Source: Dimargaris cristalligena
Lineage: Eukaryota; Kickxellomycota; Dimargaritomycetes; Dimargaritales; Dimargaritaceae
Length of the DNA: 11,692 nucleotides
Reading direction: 5' to 3'
Assembly: GCA_027576995.1 (NCBI GenBank)
Contig: JANBQC010000508.1
Coordinates: 1-11,692, forward strand
Shown here: positions 7,941 to 11,692 of the stretch, in pieces
How the letters are laid out: each line of letters opens with the position of its first letter
How positions within the stretch are numbered: position 1 is the first letter of the stretch
Made by a program: the position numbers and the translations under genes
The notes under the pieces: model-generated
The model's database searches: none
What the model saw: the letters and a program-made list of their open reading frames with translations, nothing else
What the model was told of the DNA's origin: nothing

Positions 7941-10628
7941 TTACCGCCGTTTCCATTTGGGCAGGACGAACGTCCACACACTAGCCGCTACAATCGGTAC
8001 GATCCACTGTAACAAAGGACGGACCCAGGTCCATTTGGGTCTAGGCCGGGCCAAGGTGCCCGCCGTTGTCATGGAATTCGACCGCGCCCGTTGACCACTA
8101 CCACTACCACCACTAGTACTACTATCCCTATCGGGCTCGTAAACTAGCAGGGCTTTACGGAGGAGATTGTTATTTTCTTCGGTGATGGTGACGATCCGAT
8201 TTTCGAGAGCAATGATTTTAAGGGCCAGTTCTTCCTGGGTGAAGGCCCGGGCCAGGTTGGGAACATTGGCTGGTTCGCCAGCGGTAGAGGTAGTACCGGT
8301 TACGATAATAGGGGGACTAGTGGTGGTGGGTCCGTTGGTGAAAGCCGAGGTAGTCGCCATAGAGGTTGCGTGTGGTGCTGGTGCCGACGCAGGCGCAGGA
8401 GCTGGATTTGATGTTGATGTTGGTGCGGGCGGTAGCAAGTCTGAGGCGGACTGGACGGGCAGGTTCGCCAGGACTTGGTTTAGTTTCTTAAAGCTACCGG
8501 GCACGGCCTTGGTAGCCACGAATTTGGTGACACTTTTGGGAATCCAACCCTTGGGGTCGCCGTCGATAATTTGCACCACCCGGCAACGCCGGGGGGCGGT
8601 CGGAAGTGGATGGCGGGGGTGTCCATCGCCCGGGGAAGAAGTGTCATCGGAAGGAATGGGGCCGATGACTTGCCCGGCGATACCGGCTACCATGCGGACC
8701 AACCCGTCGCTCTTTTCGCGATCGGGGCAGGCGGGGTGTTCCACGCTTTTCGTTACATTAACCAGCCGACCGTCGGGCCAGGCGCGACTATGGGAGAGCA
8801 CACAGGTGTCGCGGGCCGAGGTGGGCCAGATGGGCTTCATGCGAAGGTACTGGATTTTGGTATGTGTTTGAGCGGCGGCCGCGGCCGTTTCGGCGGTGTC
8901 CGGCAGTGGTTCTAAAATTCGGGCCTCGGCGCATAGACTATCCCAGCCCGGACGGCGGAGGGCATCGGACAGCAAGTCAAACGCCGTGTACATGCTATTT
9001 TCGATATCGCCGACGATTTTGAAGCAGTAGTCGGCCCCGATTTTCTGGTACACCTGCAGGAGGCGGGGCTGGGTTTGGTTGTAGATGATTTGCCATTGGG
9101 GGTCGTCGAGGGCCGAGTCGGCCATCTCCACGAGGCGCTGGGCCAGCTGGTCGCACTGGGTGGCGTACGCGTCGTATTTAGCGACCGACTGGGGAGGGGT
9201 TGCTTCACTTGGCTTAGCGGAGGCCGCGGCCGGTGGGGCTGGAGTAGTAGTCGTCGTCTCCTTCTTCGTTGCTACCGAGGGTTCGACCACGGGGGGCAGT
9301 AAGTGGGATTCATTCTGCTGAGGGAGACCCTCGATGATTTGGGCGACTTTCTTAAACGACTGGGGCATAGCCTTGGTCGCCACGAAGCGTACCACCGACT
9401 GGGGCAGCCAACCACCGGGGTTCCCGTCGGCGATTTGAACGACGCGACAACTCGGCTGAGTTCCGTCGGCCCCGGTGGATAGAGGGTACACAATCTGGCC
9501 GGCAATCCCGGCCGTCATACGGACTATACCCTCTGCGGTATATTCGGGGCACTCTGGGTGGAGGACGCTTTGGGTGACGCTCATGTAGCGATGTCCTGGC
9601 AATCGACAATTGTGCGACAGTAGGCAGACGTCCCGGGCGGCAGTTGGCCAAATGGGTTTCGTGCGTACATACTGGATCTTGGTGGTGGGTGGCGGAGCCC
9701 CGGCGGATTCCCCCGTTGGGTTGGTGGGGTTATCGAGGTTTTCCACGACCTTGACCTGTTGACACATGTCATCCCATTCGGGGCGGCGGGTAGCGTCGGC
9801 GAGCAGGTCAAAGGCGGTCTCGGCGGTGTTATTGATGACGGCGACCATTTTAAAGCAAAAATCGGCGCCTTTCTTCTGGTACACCTGCAGGGGGGTGGGG
9901 GAGGTTTGGTTGTACACTTCCTTCCATTCGTCGGAATTGGCAGAGGGTTCTTCGACGGTTTTCAGGAGTTCGGCGACCATCTGAGCGCAATCTTCCGTGT
10001 AGCGGTGAGGAGGGGGTACCGGTGAGGATGAGGATGAGGTGGTCTGATTTGACTCGGTTGAGGGGTCGGCCTGGGGGGCGTCACGTTCATGGGTATCGGT
10101 ATCGGCGGCGGGGGGGTCGTCGGTGGGTGGGGTGGTGGAAACTCCTTCGGGTTGAGAAATGTGACGGGAGGGTACGACCATAGTCACCGGACCCCGGGCA
10201 TGATCGGTGGAGGTGAAGCTAGTCTCTTCCACCCGCTGCTGGGATAGCGAGACGTAGGTTGTGGACCCATCGGCGCTGCTACTCTTTAGAGTGGCCAGAC
10301 CAAACATATCGTAGAGTACTTTGATAAGGGCCGGGATGGCCACCACGAATATCAGGTGGACCAGGGTGAAGTGGATATTGTCCATGGGGTACATGAGTAG
10401 CGTCGAGTAGAGGGAGTAAATGGGCGGTAGAATGCCCATGAGAAAGGCGACTTGGGTGACGCCGGTGGTGATGTCGTCATGGGTGACCTCGGACAATCGC
10501 CGTACATCGACAGCTTCGGTAACTCGAGTGGTACGGACGGCGGTGTCGGCCTCCCCCATCAGGTCGGTGGACGAAGCCTGGGCAGCGGTTGGCCGATTGT
10601 TGGGAATGGACGGGTCAGTAGAGGGCAT
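7941..10628 (-). CDS. Membrane-anchored tandem START-domain protein
   Basis: Predicted lipid-binding or lipid-transfer protein of an internal membrane, 895 aa, no introns. From the ATG at 10628: a Ser/Thr-rich start, two hydrophobic segments (about 57-80 and 87-110), a low-complexity Pro/Thr/Ser linker, START domain 1 (about 210-441), an Ala/Pro/Thr linker, START domain 2 (about 485-732), a Pro/Ala-rich linker, a coiled-coil-like helix (797-826, ALENRIVTITEENNNLL), a basic linker, a C-terminal hydrophobic segment (869-889) and the tail KWKRR. START hallmarks occur twice: TKIQY, KPIWPT.ARD, RM.AGIAGQ, CRVVQI.DG.P.GW.P.SV and FVATKA.P.SFKK, the last two being the usual C-terminal lid helix. The domains are about 60 percent identical in aligned blocks, so one arose by duplication. 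The frame opens 14 codons upstream at a GTG, but the first ATG (context GCGCCATGC) is preferred. Ligand is unknown. Confidence 0.88.
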   Translation of the reverse strand: MPSTDPSIPNNRPTAAQASSTDLMGEADTAVRTTRVTEAVDVRRLSEVTHDDITTGVTQVAFLMGILPPIYSLYSTLLMYPMDNIHFTLVHLIFVVAIPALIKVLYDMFGLATLKSSSADGSTTYVSLSQQRVEETSFTSTDHARGPVTMVVPSRHISQPEGVSTTPPTDDPPAADTDTHERDAPQADPSTESNQTTSSSSSPVPPPHRYTEDCAQMVAELLKTVEEPSANSDEWKEVYNQTSPTPLQVYQKKGADFCFKMVAVINNTAETAFDLLADATRRPEWDDMCQQVKVVENLDNPTNPTGESAGAPPPTTKIQYVRTKPIWPTAARDVCLLSHNCRLPGHRYMSVTQSVLHPECPEYTAEGIVRMTAGIAGQIVYPLSTGADGTQPSCRVVQIADGNPGGWLPQSVVRFVATKAMPQSFKKVAQIIEGLPQQNESHLLPPVVEPSVATKKETTTTTPAPPAAASAKPSEATPPQSVAKYDAYATQCDQLAQRLVEMADSALDDPQWQIIYNQTQPRLLQVYQKIGADYCFKIVGDIENSMYTAFDLLSDALRRPGWDSLCAEARILEPLPDTAETAAAAAQTHTKIQYLRMKPIWPTSARDTCVLSHSRAWPDGRLVNVTKSVEHPACPDREKSDGLVRMVAGIAGQVIGPIPSDDTSSPGDGHPRHPLPTAPRRCRVVQIIDGDPKGWIPKSVTKFVATKAVPGSFKKLNQVLANLPVQSASDLLPPAPTSTSNPAPAPASAPAPHATSMATTSAFTNGPTTTSPPIIVTGTTSTAGEPANVPNLARAFTQEELALKIIALENRIVTITEENNNLLRKALLVYEPDRDSSTSGGSGSGQRARSNSMTTAGTLARPRPKWTWVRPLLQWIVPIVAASVWTFVLPKWKRR
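8457..9089 (-). repeat. Intragenic duplication: START unit 2
   Basis: This segment encodes the second START copy and is similar to 9321-9920 in the same gene even at DNA level: for example TTCTGGTACACCTGCAGG occurs in both (near 9043 and 9873). It is split by a longer Ser/Pro/Gly/His insertion (about residues 659-680) between the AGIAGQ and CRVVQI blocks. Confidence 0.85.
9321..9920 (-). repeat. Intragenic duplication: START unit 1
   Basis: Encodes the first START copy. Aligned blocks with unit 2: YNQT.P..LQVYQK.GAD, then TAFDLL.DA.RRP.WD, then TKIQY.R.KPIWPT, then the lid helix. Counting by eye gives 36 of 62 identical in the first block and 28 of 43 in the last. Confidence 0.85.
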
Positions 10629-10987
10629 GGCGCCGTAATGAGAGGAGTTGGGACAGAATTGGACCGTCACCTGGAATGCGAATAGAAATAGATAAAGAGC
10701 GAATGGGAAAGGGAAAAGGGATAGAGTAAGAGAGAGAGAGAGACCCCAGGGCTTTCAGACCGAATCAGAAGGGATAAAAGGGGCAGGACTGAGGGGCCAA
10801 TAAGTAATGGGACAAGAACCGGAATAAGGAAGGTTCGGGAGGAGCTGTCGAAAGGCAAAGGATAGAAGGCGTAGAGGAATGGATGGTTTATTGACTGTGA
10901 TTAGTATTATATTATATTCGCGGGTAATAACTGCTGCTATCCACAATACGCAACCCGCCAAGCGCAATTTGACCAGTAAGAGAGAGT
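10629..10987 (-). promoter_or_regulatory. Upstream region of the START gene
   Basis: On the gene's strand this stretch is strongly pyrimidine-rich, with a (CT)n run (plus-strand AG repeat at 10729-10743), a common feature of fungal leaders. A TATA-like AATATAATATAATAC lies about 280 bases upstream of the ATG (plus 10906-10919). A CATTCCAG just before the GTG at 10670 could be an acceptor of a 5' leader intron, which the sequence alone cannot decide. The 63-codon minus-strand frame at 10667-10858 is Leu/Ser-rich leader, not a gene. Confidence 0.4.
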
Positions 10988-11458
10988 GTGTGTATACAGA
11001 GAGGATGGGTCCCAGAAATTAGCCGAAGGCGCCCAAAGATTTTGAATGTATGTAAATTGGCAATTGATTGTTTCGTATTTGGTGTGGTGTATGTATGGAG
11101 AGAAAATGGGCAATCCTGGAGTGTGTTGCTGCTGATATCACTGAGCCAACTGTATGGTGCGGTGCGAGCCAACGGGGGAGAGCGGGCAACAAATGGAAGC
11201 ATCCATGCACTCACTGTATACTGACGCTGACGCTATGGTGAAGAGAGCCCCATTAAAGGAAAACAGGCTCCCTTGGGATTGCCGACATGGACCCAGCCAT
11301 TCAATCCTCCGACTTTGGATTTTGGCTCATGGGTCATTGAGGGAAGGGCGCGCTCAGCAAGGCATGGAGTGTATATTTGCACTTGCTCATCAAATATCAA
11401 CAACCTGTCCCAGAGTACAGCGGGGATATATATCCAGCAAACGGGCTACCGTATTTAA
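10988..11458. other. Intergenic DNA without a supported gene
   Basis: Several frames of 60-120 codons overlap on both strands, for example 11154-11516 on the +, but none has a recognisable motif or a convincing splice partner. A GTATTTAAAAG TATA-like motif occurs near 11450. No tRNA or other RNA gene was recognised. Confidence 0.4.
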
Positions 11459-11692
11459 AAGACCCTGTTGCGGTTTGGGCTGGCATGTGTTTGGGATCCA
11501 TCTTTATCACATGTGAAAACACCCGGCGTCCAAGGAGTGGTGGATCTATCGGGAAGCAAGGGCAAGCCTGGCCGGATCTACAGGGGGCCAAGGTCGGCTG
11601 ATATCAAAGAAGCCGCTTCTTATACGGCGCCATCGCGGAGCAGCGCAAGTCGAGCCATATCCCAGGGTCAATCCATTAAAGAGAGTGATGTA
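11459..11692 (+). CDS. Possible partial exon at the right edge, unrecognised
   Basis: The + frame beginning after the TAA at 11456-11458 stays open for 78 codons to the window end, and the last 130 bases are GC- and CpG-richer than the preceding DNA, as in the two real genes. The translation is polar (for example SKGKPGRIYRGPRSADIKE) with no family signature. A minus-strand frame is also open for about 56 codons over 11525-11692. Either or both may be chance. It is listed only so the edge is not read as certainly empty. Confidence 0.15.

Noticed and set aside
7585..7977. 130-codon minus-strand frame overlapping the end of the START gene
   Set aside because: It runs through the (TA)n and (TAA)n microsatellites, giving Ile/Tyr runs, and shares the gene's end only out of frame.
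8167..8871. 234-codon plus-strand frame opposite the START gene
   Set aside because: It is the complement of a GC-rich coding region; its Gly/Ala/Val-rich translation mirrors the Ala/Pro/Thr linkers and carries no family motif.
10320..10520. FFAT-type (VAP-binding) motif in the START protein linker
   Set aside because: A Ser/Thr-rich stretch around EETSFTSTD invites the idea, but it does not fit the core FFAT spacing well enough to call.
1..11692. CRISPR array, tRNA, rRNA or bacterial-type operon
   Set aside because: No regularly spaced repeats, no tRNA B-box with a matching cloverleaf, no rRNA segment, and the genes are eukaryotic with introns.

Overview
The window looks like nuclear DNA of a filamentous fungus, probably an early-diverging (zygomycete-grade) lineage. 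A guess, not a proof, is Kickxellomycotina/Dimargaritales. The reasons are a spliceosomal-intron gene with GTAAGY/GTGAGT donors, a fungal/animal-type 26S proteasome subunit, canonical START domains (which budding yeast lacks), GC-rich genes, and AT-rich transposon graveyards between them. Nothing bacterial, such as operons or Shine-Dalgarno sites, is visible.

Layout. Positions 1 to about 4550 are AT-rich with no credible gene. Positions 1-1241 still contain CpG dinucleotides (about 22 counted by eye), but 1242-4548 contain none at all. Inside that CpG-free block are decayed repeats: a direct-repeat partner of the window's first 158 bases, two diverged inverted copies of one repeat (2680-2912 and 3481-4086), a solo LTR (3601-3967) with a 5-bp target-site duplication that interrupts one of those copies, and a second, weaker LTR-like segment (2175-2666). 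CpG reappears at 4549, about 330 bp before the first gene's ATG.

Positions 4881-6897 (+ strand) hold a five-exon gene for the proteasome lid subunit Rpn9/PSMD13 (381 aa after splicing). Positions 6898-7940 are a noncoding convergent intergenic stretch with microsatellites and homopolymers. Positions 7941-10628 (- strand) hold an intronless 895-aa gene for a membrane protein: two N-terminal hydrophobic segments, two START lipid-binding domains in tandem, a coiled-coil-like segment and a C-terminal membrane anchor. Positions 10629-11692 are its upstream region, with at most a fragment of a further gene at the right edge.

The two genes are convergent neighbours with no evident functional link: one is housekeeping protein turnover, the other is probably lipid binding or transfer at a membrane. 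The best candidates for something new are the complete CpG loss over 3.3 kb, which implies methylation and deamination or RIP-like mutation of repeats, and the tandem-START, doubly membrane-anchored architecture.
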